Assembly: GCF_028009165.1 (NCBI RefSeq) | Contig: NC_079243.1 | Coordinates: 3,658,001-3,722,000 of the forward strand | Direction of reading: 5' to 3' | Origin: Akanthomyces muscarius | Taxonomy: Eukaryota; Ascomycota; Sordariomycetes; Hypocreales; Cordycipitaceae | DNA: 64,000 nt | Program-made: the position numbers and the translations under genes | Part shown: positions 1-9,620 of the stretch, piece after piece | How the letters are laid out: the number at the start of each line of letters is the position of its first letter | Numbering within the stretch: the first letter of the stretch is position 1 | Notes under the pieces: generated by a model | The model's input: only the letters and a program-made list of their open reading frames with translations | Database searches by the model: none | What the model was told of the DNA's origin: nothing

Positions 1-225
1 CTTTTCCATGGCGGAGGACGGCATTGCGGAATGCCTCGGTGGATGCAAGCGCTCTGTACAGATGTTTTGACGCAAGCAACGGCGATGTGCATGGCCGCCT
101 CGATGTGGCACAACGTTGTGATGGAAGCTGTTTGGTGGCGCGCCTGGGACCGCGTCGCTCCTCACGCTCTGGCTGCCCCACATGTATACTCTATAATACA
201 GAATAGCGGAACTGCCAGCAAGTCG
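1..225. other. Left edge, no gene seen
   Basis: Only short frames without family resemblance. The last part is the 5' flank of the first tRNA-Trp gene and holds TATA-like text near 183-200. Confidence 0.5.
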
Positions 226-363
226 GGACCCATGGCGCAACGGTAGCGCGTCAGATTCCAGTATTGGAACTTCCTGAAGGTGTACGTACCAACAACATCT
301 TTAACACAATAACTACTTGTGTCTAACCCCATAACAGTAGGCGTTCGAATCGCCTTGGGTTCA
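226..363 (+). tRNA. tRNA-Trp (CCA) with two introns, copy 1
   Basis: Cloverleaf read by hand. The acceptor stem is 226-232 with 356-362 and the discriminator is A363. The D-arm has GCGC/GCGC stems. The anticodon CCA is at 258-260, and the T-arm is AGGCG/CGCCT around TTCGAAT (339-355). The anticodon stem has one A-C mismatch next to the loop. A 10-base intron (262-271) follows position 37 and carries TGGAA, which pairs with the anticodon region as in normal nuclear tRNA introns. The mature form only closes if a second segment, 282-337 (56 bases), is also removed from the variable loop. That segment begins GTACGTA, has CTAAC near 323-327 and ends ACAG. With both removed the tRNA is 72 bases with a normal 5-base variable loop. 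A T-run follows. The identity as tRNA-Trp is well supported; how the second intron is removed is not known from sequence. Confidence 0.85.
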
Positions 364-381
364 ATTCCCTGTTCCGAACAA

Positions 382-387
382 TTTTTT
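382..387 (+). terminator. Pol III T-run after tRNA-Trp copy 1
   Basis: Six T residues 19 bases past the tRNA 3' end, as expected for RNA polymerase III termination. Confidence 0.6.
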
Positions 388-481
388 GCACTTTTCTCGA
401 ATTTTTGACGATTTTTTTCTTGGCCGTAGCAATACATCGTGCCACTATTCAAGCGGACTTAAGCGGCCTCGAAGCCAAGCC

Positions 482-619
482 GGACCCATGGCGCAACGGT
501 AGCGCGTCAGATTCCAGTTCCTGGAACTTCCTGAAGGTGTACGTAATCTTATCCTGCCTCCCTTTGCGAGTGCAATATCTAACTCCTTAACAGTAGGCGT
601 TCGAATCGCCTTGGGTTCA
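482..619 (+). tRNA. tRNA-Trp (CCA) with two introns, copy 2
   Basis: Same direction as copy 1 and about 120 bases downstream, with identical acceptor, D-arm, anticodon and T-arm text. The anticodon CCA is at 514-516. The first intron is 518-528 (11 bases, after position 37). The second is 539-593 (55 bases) in the variable loop and again begins GTACGTA, has CTAAC and ends ACAG. The T-arm is 595-611, the 3' acceptor strand 612-618 and the discriminator A619. The middles of the two second introns do not resemble each other, while their first seven and last roughly fifteen bases do. A run of eight T residues follows at 640. This looks like an intact tandem duplicate rather than a pseudogene. Confidence 0.85.
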
Positions 620-639
620 ATCCCCTACTTCCGGATCAA

Positions 640-647
640 TTTTTTTT
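640..647 (+). terminator. Pol III T-run after tRNA-Trp copy 2
   Basis: Eight T residues about 20 bases beyond the tRNA end. Confidence 0.6.
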
Positions 648-1342
648 GGTCGTGCCCCGCGCTGGTGCCCCGCGATGGAGGGGCAGCGAGGATGAGGGGT
701 TCAACTCGCGTAGCGACAGACTTTTTTTTTTAGCTTATGCATATGCGTCTTTGACTGGTAAAAGCATGTACATCGTTCTTTCGTTGCTGTCTGTTCTGCT
801 TTATTTATTCCTCGCTGTCCTACCGCGAGAAGCAAGTACAGGTTCAACGATATTCGCAAGAGAAACAGAACTTGCGACTCATAGAACCCACGGTATGCAG
901 GCGCATTGTACACGACTTCTTTGATTCAAATGGCAGTTATATCTCCGGCTACTGTCCATTTGTAGGATTCTTTGACGCTAGAAAATGTTTGAGCTTGATT
1001 TATTGTTCCTTAACAAAAAACTCGATTTCAATATGCATTTGAAGAGTATACATGATAATTCTAAGCTGGATAGAGCCGCGTGGGTGTCCAACAATTCTCT
1101 ACAGTCGCTGTCATGTTCCTGTCTAAAAGTGAGCAGTTATCCAAACTTCGCTACCCGCCTCCAACGCCCTGCGCTGCCTGTGTAGTGCTTTCTCCCCGCA
1201 TGAATCAGTGTCCATGTCGTCTATGCCGCTTGCCTCTATTCCTGTATCGTCCATATGTCTAGTCTATAGCAATGTTAATATTCCTGTCTCATCCCAGCAC
1301 CTGCCCCATCATTCGAACAAGAACCAAGAACCGTTCATCGTC
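648..1342. other. Intergenic, no gene seen
   Basis: Short frames only. The right part is probably the 3' untranslated region of the minus-strand F-box gene. Confidence 0.5.
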
Positions 1343-2845
1343 CTAATCCTCTGCTGCATCATCTCCGCAGTCCACAGTGTCCATCCTCCCGATGATATCC
1401 AAGCGCAACTGCGGCTGCGTCTTGCACGCCTCCTCCACCTCTTTCGGGACCGGCTTCGTGTCCTCCTCGCTCTCCATGACAATCAGGTGCGTCAGCTTGC
1501 GCGCCACGACGCTCAGGTTCTGGAGCATTGCCACGAAGAGGTCTGTGACCTCCTCGTCGGTGCCCAGCTGATTGAAAAATTCGAGCGTCTCCAGCTCGGG
1601 CGGCATGCCGACGGATTGGAGACGCGGCTTCTTCGAGGAGTGACCAAAGAGCTGGTGGTCCCAGTTGAGACGAAGAGTCTTGAGCTTGACAAATGGCCTC
1701 AGAGAGAGCGGCCTGCGATCCCGCAGCAAGGAGTGATCTATTGTGATGGTCTCGAGAGAGTTGCACTGCGGCTCGATGGCGATGATGTAGTCTCTGATGC
1801 TGTCGGACGTCTCCTCCAGGTCTGGTCCAGGGTCAGGGGATTGTGTCATGACAAACTCTGCGAGATGTTCCGGGTAATGCATCAAATCGAATAGACCGTC
1901 ATCACTAATGTCGCAATCGATCAGATGCAGCCTTTTTAGGGCAGTCTCCTCGGGGCGCTCAGGAAGGTCGAATGGTTTGTCGCCTAAGCGGGCCTTTCGA
2001 ATCACAAGCGTCTCTAGGGTAGGATGGGCAAAGATGTGTATGTTCTCTTGAAGATCCCAAAACTGGTCGTCCGGGCACTGATAGAAGAGAGTGCACGTCT
2101 GGAGGCAAGCCAGATCGAATGGGCCATTGAAGAGCTGACCGATGCCATGCAGCAAAGCTTCTGGGACAGCAATGTCCAAGGTGACGAGGTTGGACATTGT
2201 CGAGATTGTGCGGGATAAATTGTCAAAGGGCAGGGCCTCGTCAGCAGAGTCCCGAGTGCCATTGACAGGCAATTTGGAGACGACGTCGGAGAGCTGCGAG
2301 GCGGGGTAGGCGAGCTTGATCTCATGAATCGCCGAGCCGCGACGGGGCCGGCGCGTGAGGGACTGGCCGAAGATGAGATGAAGCTCGGGGGTGAGGAAGC
2401 GCACCGTCTTGTAGAGGACGGCATCGGCCAAGGTGTGGTAGCGGCGATTGAGGCGGGAGACGCTGCATATGTCGCGTTTGGAAATGTCGGCAATGGCCTC
2501 GAAAATCTGGACGACGACGGCGCTAGGCAGCTTGGCCAGGAGGTCGCCCCCGACGCTGGACCTGCGCGCGCGCTCGGCGCTGGTGACGACGGCCATGTTT
2601 GCAGGAGACGACGGCGACGGGTAGATGAGCTGATGCAACCACGAGATCGAGGAGCGAGCCAAGGTGGAGATGGAAGCTAGGATGATGGCCGAGGTGGAGC
2701 GCTTCCCCGGATGAGATGGGGGCGCCAAGCGTGTGCCGGGGATGTGCGAATACTGATAGCCATAGCCAAGCGTGCAGAGCAACGCTATCATGGCGGTGCC
2801 GGCCACGGTCAGGCCAGACAGTCGGGAGCCGAGTGAAGACGGCAT
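1343..2845 (-). CDS. F-box protein with leucine-rich C-terminal region
   Basis: Single-exon gene of 500 residues. The segment at about residues 100-150 (LAKLPSAVVVQIFEAI, then SRLNRRYHTLADAVLYKTV) has the form of an F-box, the SKP1-binding module of SCF ubiquitin ligases. The rest holds loosely repeated leucine-rich stretches such as LETLVIRKARL and LKRLHLIDCDI, common in fungal F-box proteins that recruit substrates. Residues 11-30 are hydrophobic and could be a membrane anchor. A second ATG at 2596 (residue 84), directly before the F-box, would give a soluble protein, so the start is uncertain. The substrate cannot be told from sequence. A long plus-strand frame at 1208-1894 is its shadow. 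Confidence 0.75.
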   Translation of the reverse strand: MPSSLGSRLSGLTVAGTAMIALLCTLGYGYQYSHIPGTRLAPPSHPGKRSTSAIILASISTLARSSISWLHQLIYPSPSSPANMAVVTSAERARRSSVGGDLLAKLPSAVVVQIFEAIADISKRDICSVSRLNRRYHTLADAVLYKTVRFLTPELHLIFGQSLTRRPRRGSAIHEIKLAYPASQLSDVVSKLPVNGTRDSADEALPFDNLSRTISTMSNLVTLDIAVPEALLHGIGQLFNGPFDLACLQTCTLFYQCPDDQFWDLQENIHIFAHPTLETLVIRKARLGDKPFDLPERPEETALKRLHLIDCDISDDGLFDLMHYPEHLAEFVMTQSPDPGPDLEETSDSIRDYIIAIEPQCNSLETITIDHSLLRDRRPLSLRPFVKLKTLRLNWDHQLFGHSSKKPRLQSVGMPPELETLEFFNQLGTDEEVTDLFVAMLQNLSVVARKLTHLIVMESEEDTKPVPKEVEEACKTQPQLRLDIIGRMDTVDCGDDAAED

Positions 2846-3753
2846 CGCAGATGGCAGGCTGACGAGCAGATTGTCATGATAAAAAGAAGATGATTAAGGT
2901 GGAAAAAGAAAAAGCCTGAGATGGGATGAAAAGATGTTTATATGGGCTTGCCTGTGATACAGAGTGATACCAGGGAGGAAAAAAGAAGCTTTACATAGGT
3001 GTCGAGGTCGAGTGCCACGGCCGCCACAGTGAACCTTGGCTGCTTAGGCACCTAAGATTACCAGTATGCCTAGAGTACCAACCTCCTTATTAGTGGTAAC
3101 TATTAGCGGCCTAGGTAGGCGGCCATGTGCTACACGTGTTACGCACCCGCCCGTATTCGCTAGCTACGTGGGTAGGCAACTAGTAGCTGCAGCCCTGTAC
3201 GCAGCCGTTATTGAATGCATGGCAAGAAGCTTTTGTGGCTTCACTCACATGCAGCAGAAAATATCACAATCAAATTGTCCCGCTTTACAGACTGTTTGTT
3301 GCTACTCCCTATACAGGCCTACTTCAACCTCGACAAGTAGCTGCCAGTAAATGCCACCAAGCAACAGCCACGACAATGAATGGACAGCGTATCTACTGGT
3401 TCATACTCACAAGTGTAAAGCAGGACCAATTTCCACGTCTACGGAGAGTTGGAGAATAGAGCCATGTTTCGGGAGAGTCTGGGCTTGGTTGCACTAACAG
3501 CTCCGTGGCTGCCGTCGACCACGGAATCAACAATCCCGCGTCCATGAATGCCCAAACTACTTTTCGGAAGTTTTTCCCTGCACAATTCCGAGAACGAGAA
3601 GGGAATAAATATAATTATTAATGCTAGTAAATCAATCAAGGCGTGGACCAGCACACGCAAGCCCTACTGGATCAAGCATGGCCAATGACTTGAGGGGTCG
3701 CTCACTAGAAACACGCCCGCCACAAGGCAACTACTCCATTCCGCCTAGGTTAC
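2846..3753. other. Intergenic between F-box gene and transposon
   Basis: Upstream region of the F-box gene, then about 700 bases of normal base composition. No frame resembles a known protein. Around 3050-3200 there are several CCTAGG/GGCCTAGG-like and other palindromic words, but I cannot assign them. Confidence 0.45.
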
Positions 3754-3755
3754 TA

Positions 3756-3797
3756 ACGTCGGCCACCCACTTTCGGGTCACCCCCAGATACGGGTCA
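3756..3797 (+). repeat. Left terminal inverted repeat of the DNA transposon
   Basis: 42 bases, a perfect reverse complement of 5740-5781, directly preceded by TA. GC content is normal, unlike the interior. Confidence 0.9.
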
Positions 3798-5265
3798 CGT
3801 CGCGCCTGCCCCAGCACCAGTAAACCTTCATTACTAGTCACGCGTTTTCTCTATCCACAATCATTATTATTGCCTTAAATTTTATTATTATATCTATTAT
3901 AGGTTAATATACTGAATAACAGCTTTAAAATGCAGTTCAGGACGTTTTTAGTAGTATAAGTGGCCAGTAAGCGGCGAAGAAGTGGATAGTGCCCTAGTTA
4001 ACACTATAGGCTCGATTAAACAGCTAGGCACCATAGAAACAGGCTTTTAAGTCATTATAACGCCTTTCTAGTGCTTAGGAAAGGCATCTTATTAGATAGA
4101 TCCTAATATAAAATACTGCTAGTAACCCTCCTTCACACAAATAGGTTAGGCAACTTACCTAGCGAGTTGCCTTCTAGAACGGCGATATAAGACCTCTTAG
4201 GAAGAACTAGTTAGATAGCTTTTTACTCTAAAACCTAAAAGTAAAGATATTAAGAGGCAAAAGGCTTAATTTTTAACGTGCAAATAGCGCCTTAACTAAC
4301 ACTATTTAGAAATTCTTTACTATCCTTAAGATACCAGCTATTAAGCAAATTCGGTAGGAGAATTAGTATAATATAGATAAAACAGGGCTTATAATAGGGG
4401 TCTAAAAGAACAGCCTAGTACTAAGATTATTAATAAAGAAATTTATAATAAAAAAACAATCTAGGTAACACTTTTAGAGTATAATTATAAAGTGTATCTT
4501 AGCTACTAGCAGGCTACTTAAGCCGCTTATTATTTTTAAAGGCTAGACTGTTTAATAATAATAGTTTCCCTTAAAGCTTTAAAAATATCAGAATTAGCAC
4601 TTCTAGGTATCCTCTTAAGGCTAGATAAATAACAAGATTATACTTAATTAGCTTAGAGACATCTTTCTACCCTAAACAAAGCTAGAGGGCAATAAATACT
4701 AACTTCTTATTATTAATAGCTATAATAGTTATTATATAACTAAATTCTTTAAGGAATGTTATTTTAATAATATTATTCTTCTTTTCCTGCCTTATTATAG
4801 CTCTTATATCCTCTAGCCTTTTAATATAGCTATTTTTAGCCCTATAAAGAGGTTCTATTATGTTAAGCTTTTAAAGTACCCTAATAACCATAATTCTTCA
4901 CTAATTAGAAAGAGAATTTTTCTTAAGTGTTATATAGTGGCTAGAAAATAAGGAATTATAAAAAATAACATCCTTATAGGCTAGTTTAGCTCTAAAATAT
5001 AGCTAGTTAATAGGGCGAAGCTATTAATAAGCCGTTTATTACTTATTAAGGTATTAGCAGTTATACCTATAACGCTAAAAAAAGCTTAAAAAACCACTAA
5101 TCTTAATATTATAACACCTTCTAATAGGCATTAATTAAAGTGGCTTCTTAATAACTTTATTACACCTAAAAGTGGCGCCTATAATGCTCAGCTAGCATAA
5201 AGGAAGATCTAAAAGCAATTAAGCAGCTAAGCTAGTACTATTACTATTTAAAAAGCCTAGATAGT

Positions 5266-5458
5266 TGTAAGGTGCTGTCGGCGAAGAGCTTCAGTCACTA
5301 GATGATCCTTGGGTTTTTAGAATGATGGTGGAATTATCGCTGCCTCCTCGCTACTCCCTCGTCGGCAGCCCGCAGCTATATAGTAGCTTCTTCGCACGTG
5401 ATACCTCTGGTTGCCTATAACCTCCTACCAACCAACGTGCCCTGCGGGTGCCCTGACA
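5266..5458. mobile_element. Solo LTR nested in the dead transposon
   Basis: A 193-base island of normal GC inside the TA-rich element. It begins TGTAAGG and ends CTGACA, the TG...CA ends of retrotransposon LTRs. It is flanked by a perfect 5-base direct duplication, ATAGT, at 5261-5265 and 5459-5463, as made by LTR-element integrases. No internal retrotransposon sequence is present, so it is best read as a solo LTR left after recombination. A TATA-like word (CTATATAG) lies near its middle. Its intact composition implies it arrived after the host element had mutated. A short MITE is the alternative, but the ends pair only weakly. Confidence 0.75.
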
Positions 5459-5739
5459 ATAGTATAACTTAAAGTATAGGTTAATATCTAGAAGCCTTAA
5501 AAACGCGTAAAAGTTAATCTAAATCCTAATTCGCAGTTTATTCAAGTTATTAAGGTTAAAAATATACGCTACTAGCTAAACAAGTAATTACTTAGCACTA
5601 AGGACCAGCTAATAATTAATGTTAATAAATTTAAGCTCCCTATAGGCTATAATAGTGTGTGATAGGTTTATTTTATTTATATATATTTAATCTGTTTTAT
5701 TATAAGGCTTTTTAGCTATAAGCTTGTGATGTGTTATAC

Positions 5740-5781
5740 TGACCCGTATCTGGGGGTGACCCGAAAGTGGGTGGCCGACGT
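5740..5781 (-). repeat. Right terminal inverted repeat of the DNA transposon
   Basis: Perfect reverse complement of the left repeat and directly followed by TA at 5782-5783. Confidence 0.9.
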
Positions 5782-6142
5782 TAGTTATTAAAACGGTCGG
5801 GCCTAGCGAGCATAACTAATCGCATCCTCCGACTCGACTCGGACTGCCAGTCATGAGTCGCGACTCTGCATTTCTTGCTTTCCAACCCGATGGTTTCGAC
5901 GACTCATGCCCTGAGAACGAGATTGCCCGAGACTCGAGACTCTAACGAGGGCCTTCTACATAACTAGCGCGCACGGCCAGGGGCAGTTGACAAGTTCGGT
6001 TTCAACGCGCCAGTTTTGGACTTTGGCTCAATGCTCCCTACTTATGACTAGTTAGTCAACTAGTGAGCGGCCCATCGCTACCGACTTCCGAAACACGTCC
6101 CCATATGAGCAAGGGGAAAATAGGCATTGGCAACTCGATAGT

Positions 6143-6175
6143 ATGATGATGGTGATAATGATGATGATAATGATA
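6143..6175 (+). repeat. GAT/GAA-type microsatellite
   Basis: Imperfect ATG/ATAATG trinucleotide tract of about 33 bases. Confidence 0.7.
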
Positions 6176-6772
6176 GACTGGCCGTCCTAAGCAGGGAAGA
6201 AGATGAGCTGCGAAAAGCGGTTATGGTGACTGTTTACACCTGTCATTCTATGATGGTCCCATATCTCCAGTAAGATGAATCCATATATCTAGCTTGCCGC
6301 GCCCTAATTGTGGCGACAATACGAGACTTGCATGGCCCTCTCTTGGCCGACTCTGGAGCCAGTCACGGTCCCAGAGCTGCGCCAATGGCCTGATGCGCTT
6401 TCAGGTACGTGCTGTTATACTGACCACTATTCAAGCGGACCGGTTGCATTTCAGATGTATAGTCGCCCATAGATCCTTAATGCACCATTCTTCTCCCAGT
6501 TTTGCAAAACTGTCCCTTGCCAGCAGTGAGTAGTGAGTTGAAACTGACTCTGGTACCTGGCTGGTCAACACAATAGTTGAGTAGAGAAATCAAGGTTGAA
6601 TCAAAGCCTCATAGATTCTGCATGTCTCTGCTCATTTATTCCTGCAGGTCTCTACTGCGACGGAGTGATGGCGGCATACTTGGTATTCTTCTTCTTGTGT
6701 AATTAATACAGACGAGAGGTCTTGAGACGGTGGAGTTGTCGTCACGAATCAGCTCGAACGCAGACCCTTGCG

Positions 6773-6804
6773 CCTCCAAGCCTCCAAGCCTCCAAGCCTC
6801 CAAG
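6773..6804 (+). repeat. Tandem repeat of CCTCCAAG, four copies
   Basis: Four head-to-tail copies of an 8-base unit. Confidence 0.85.
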
Positions 6805-7157
6805 CAGGAACAAGGGACGGACTAGGACGTGTCGGCATAAGCCGTGGCATCATTACGTCAAAACAACATGACGCCAACAAGGCAGGGCGAATATCATGCA
6901 CTCGATGTGGGAGCCACGGCGTATGCGCGTTTCGTCCAGTATGTGGTAACGAACCCAGCCTCACATATGGTCCTGGCCCACGACTTGTATTAATGAGCAA
7001 GTTACGCAAACGTGGATTATGACCCAGAAAGACCCACTAGATAGGATATGCGATTAAACTCTAATCAAGCTTCAAGCAAAGCATATAGTGAAGAGACTCT
7101 TATAGCAGAATAGCAGACGAGGAGGTGCAACTCGCCCTGTATGAGGAGCATACTTTG

Positions 7158-7163
7158 TATAAA
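7158..7163 (+). promoter_or_regulatory. TATA box for the secreted cysteine-rich protein
   Basis: TATAAA about 130 bases before the ATG at 7294. This would give a leader of roughly 100 bases. Confidence 0.5.
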
Positions 7164-7293
7164 GAGCTCGAGAGACGGCACCTTGGACAAGATTATCAAC
7201 ACAATACTCACACTCAAACACACTCCAAAGACAACCATCAACTTTTTTCTTACTCAACATTACTACTCAGGCCTTCTTGCCAATCATTAAAAA

Positions 7294-7687
7294 ATGCAGC
7301 CCCAATTCATCCTTGCTACTCTCCTCGCCGGCCTGGTCGCCGCCGCGCCCCAGGACATTGTCTTCCCCGACGCCGAGGACGACGGCTGCGAGCAGGGCAA
7401 GGCCATCACCGGCCCTCCCGGCACGTTCTGCATCGGAACCCACGGCGAAAACTACGGCCCGCCCAAGACTGCCGCCACCGAGTGCGGCATCCCGGTAAGG
7501 AAAAGAGCCTTTTTTTTCGTGCAGCGGGGCTCCTTGAAGAGTCGAATGATGACAGGAGCGAGGGACAAGGAAAGACAACCGATTGCTAATGACTTGCTGG
7601 CATCTTTAGGCTTGCTTCAAGTTCCCCGGCTGCGAGAAGTATGTCAAGGGTCCGGACGGCTGTGACGAGTGCCCCCCCGGCTGCTAA
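7294..7687 (+). CDS. Small secreted cysteine-rich protein (effector-like)
   Basis: Two exons, 7294-7494 and 7610-7687, with an intron (7495-7609) that has GTAAGG, a GCTAATGAC branch region and a TTTAG acceptor. The product is 92 residues. Residues 1-18 are a clear signal peptide (hydrophobic core ILATLLAGLVAAA). The mature part is short, starts acidic and holds eight cysteines, five of them in the last 26 residues (ACFKFPGC, DGCDECPPGC). This could form four disulfides. No known domain is recognised. Size, secretion signal and cysteine density are typical of fungal secreted effectors or small antimicrobial proteins, but the role is inferred. It is the first gene next to the transposon island. 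Confidence 0.75.
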
Positions 7688-8867
7688 ATGCCGAACTCGG
7701 CCGTTGGACGTCTGTGTCGAGGGGCCTGAATCTCTGTGGAAATGGAACAACCTCTATCTCTAGCAAGCCTGCTCCCCGCTTGCCCTCTTGGCCAACCTCG
7801 ATAGACATAGGTAGCTGTTTAGCCCGGCACCTCCATTGCTGAAAGAAACCCCTTTTTTTCTTGCTCTTCTGAGCATAAATTCGTTCATGTCACAGCAAAA
7901 GCTGACCTATTGTGACTGTCCATTATTTCGAGTCCTAGATATGACACAAATTGGTATTCGTGCAAGAGTTGGATGCCAAGTATTGAATTGCCTACCGGTT
8001 GTTAGTCATGAACTTGGGCGAAGGCTCAATCTGCTTCCAGAAGAAACTGTCTGCTATAATCTATGCAATTACTTTCTACTTTACTTCAGACAAGCTTTTA
8101 CTGAAAGTTGACAGACTAGCTGCCAACAGTCAGCAGTGACCTCGAGCACGATCGCTGTCCTGAGTTGTGCGGAGGGGAATGTACGCCAACATATCTTGCT
8201 AGAAACAGAATAGACAAGTTGAGCAATGTGGGCTGGGCAATAAGAAAGACTGGTGATTCTTGATACGAAAGAAACGACTGACGTTTTTTTTTTTTTTTTT
8301 TTTCAATCAACGCCGAGGTCATGGGCAGCAAGCCTCCAGCTCTTGGCCTGCACTGAGTGATGGACTTTGCTCACCACATGCAGCCACTTCTCGCCGACAA
8401 CGTGCCTCATTTCGGCTTTGACTACAGCTGCAGAGCCGCCATAGGTCCTGTGGCTCTTATCGACCTAGAGAAGCTTTCATACCTGTTGGTTGGCGTGCTG
8501 GCTGCTACAAAGTGGCTCCAAGAGAAGACGTAGACAAAGCAAGGTGGAACAAGAACGGACCAAAATTCAAGCACATTCAAAATAACGTAAATGTTTGCAA
8601 AATATTGTTTCCGAAAATTAAGAGCAAGTCCTTGCGCCGTTTTAAAAGTGGCCCGATCTGTGCTAGACAGCCAATGCCGCTCGCCACAGTTGCCCGTTAG
8701 TCAAGCTCCTCCGAAGACGGCCAAAAAGTCTAGCGCCTACCACACTCTTCTCTCAGCATCCAACTTTGTTCTGTCGCGACAATCAACTCACTCCACCTAG
8801 AGAAAATCAAAGACGACAATTGCGACATACGATACCAAACCCTCGAATAGGCCCGACGACGCAGACA
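7688..8867. other. Intergenic upstream of HIS3
   Basis: No gene seen. A run of 20 T residues lies at 8284-8303. The region nearest HIS3 is its promoter. Confidence 0.5.
8697..8703 (+). promoter_or_regulatory. Possible Gcn4/CPC1-type site before HIS3
   Basis: TTAGTCA, one base off the TGAGTCA/TGACTCA core bound by Gcn4-type bZIP factors, about 165 bases before the HIS3 start. Amino-acid genes are classic targets. A single near-match can occur by chance. Confidence 0.3.
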
Positions 8868-9620
8868 ATGACCATCCCCGTCAACCCCCGCTGGGCCGCT
8901 CTCGCGCGTGACACCAATGAGACCAAGATCCAGCTCGCCCTCAACATTGACGGCGGCGCATTCCCTCCCGACACAGATGCCCGCCTGCTCAAGTCCGACG
9001 ACGCGCACGCCTCGCAGAGCAGCAAGTCGCAGAGCATCGCCCTCAACACGGGCATTGGCTTCCTCGACCACATGCTCCACGCGCTGGCCAAGCACGCCGG
9101 CTGGAGCCTGGCCATTAACTGCCAGGGCGATCTGCACAGTACGTCTGCTGTCATTCCAATGGCAGATTTCTCTCGGATCTATGCTAACCTGGATCTCCGC
9201 TTCCCAGTCGACGACCACCACACGGCCGAGGACGTTTGCATCGCACTCGGCACCGCTTACAAAAAGGCCCTCGGCACGCCCGTCGGCGTCGCCCGCTTCG
9301 GACACGCCTACGCGCCCCTCGACGAGGCCCTCTCCCGCGCCGTCGTCGACCTGTCGAACCGCCCGTACGCCGTCATCGATCTCGGTCTCAAGCGCGAGTT
9401 CCTCGGCAAGCTGAGCTGCGAGATGGTCCCCCACTGCTTCGAGAGCTTCGCGCAGGCCGCCCACATCACCCTCCACGTCCACTGCCTGCACGGGTTCAAC
9501 GACCACCACCGCGCCGAGAGTGCCTTCAAGGCCATGGCCGTTGCGATTCGCCACGCGGCGTCGCATGTCAAGGGCAAGGAGGGCGAGGTGCCGAGTACCA
9601 AGGGAACGCTGAGCGCATGA
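8868..9620 (+). CDS. HIS3: Imidazoleglycerol-phosphate dehydratase
   Basis: Catalyses dehydration of imidazole-glycerol phosphate to imidazole-acetol phosphate in histidine biosynthesis. Exons 8868-9138 and 9208-9620 give 227 residues, the usual size for this enzyme. The 69-base intron (GTACGT, GCTAAC, CCCAG) keeps the frame if unspliced, so it is easily missed. Splicing restores the family motif [13 protein letters not shown], with the manganese-binding histidines. Other family marks are [13 protein letters not shown] near the N-terminus and [13 protein letters not shown] near the C-terminus, the second metal-binding motif. The ATG at 8868 is chosen because homology begins just after it. Assignment is firm. 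Confidence 0.95.
   Translation: MTIPVNPRWAALARDTNETKIQLALNIDGGAFPPDTDARLLKSDDAHASQSSKSQSIALNTGIGFLDHMLHALAKHAGWSLAINCQGDLHSTSAVIPMADFSRIYANLDLRFPVDDHHTAEDVCIALGTAYKKALGTPVGVARFGHAYAPLDEALSRAVVDLSNRPYAVIDLGLKREFLGKLSCEMVPHCFESFAQAAHITLHVHCLHGFNDHHRAESAFKAMAVAIRHAASHVKGKEGEVPSTKGTLSA

Larger units (their letters stand above)
3756..5781. mobile_element. Decayed Tc1/mariner-type DNA transposon (Fot1/Pot2-like)
   Basis: Bounded by identical 42-base inverted repeats (3756-3797 and 5740-5781) that start ACGTCGGCCACCCAC. Each is flanked by TA (3754-3755 and 5782-5783), the target duplication of the Tc1/mariner superfamily. Without the nested LTR and its duplicated target (198 bases) the element is 1,828 bases, close to the roughly 1.9 kb of the fungal Fot1 and Pot2 elements. 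The inside from about 3860 to 5739 is extremely AT- and TA-rich on both strands and has no frame of even about 60 codons, so the transposase is dead. Such TpA saturation is typical of repeat-induced point mutation. The family name is inferred from ends and size, not from protein. Confidence 0.85.
5784..7157. other. Intergenic between transposon and secreted-protein gene
   Basis: Normal composition resumes right after the TA target site. I see no gene. The part near 5820-5945 holds many GACTC/GAGTC words. Two microsatellites (6143-6175 and 6773-6804) are listed separately. Confidence 0.5.

Noticed and set aside
5784..5950. Cluster of GACTC/GAGTC words as a bZIP-binding array
   Set aside because: No gene starts near it, and the spacing is irregular.
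8284..8303. Run of 20 T residues as the poly-A tail of a retroposon
   Set aside because: No target duplication and no element sequence next to it; a simple homopolymer.
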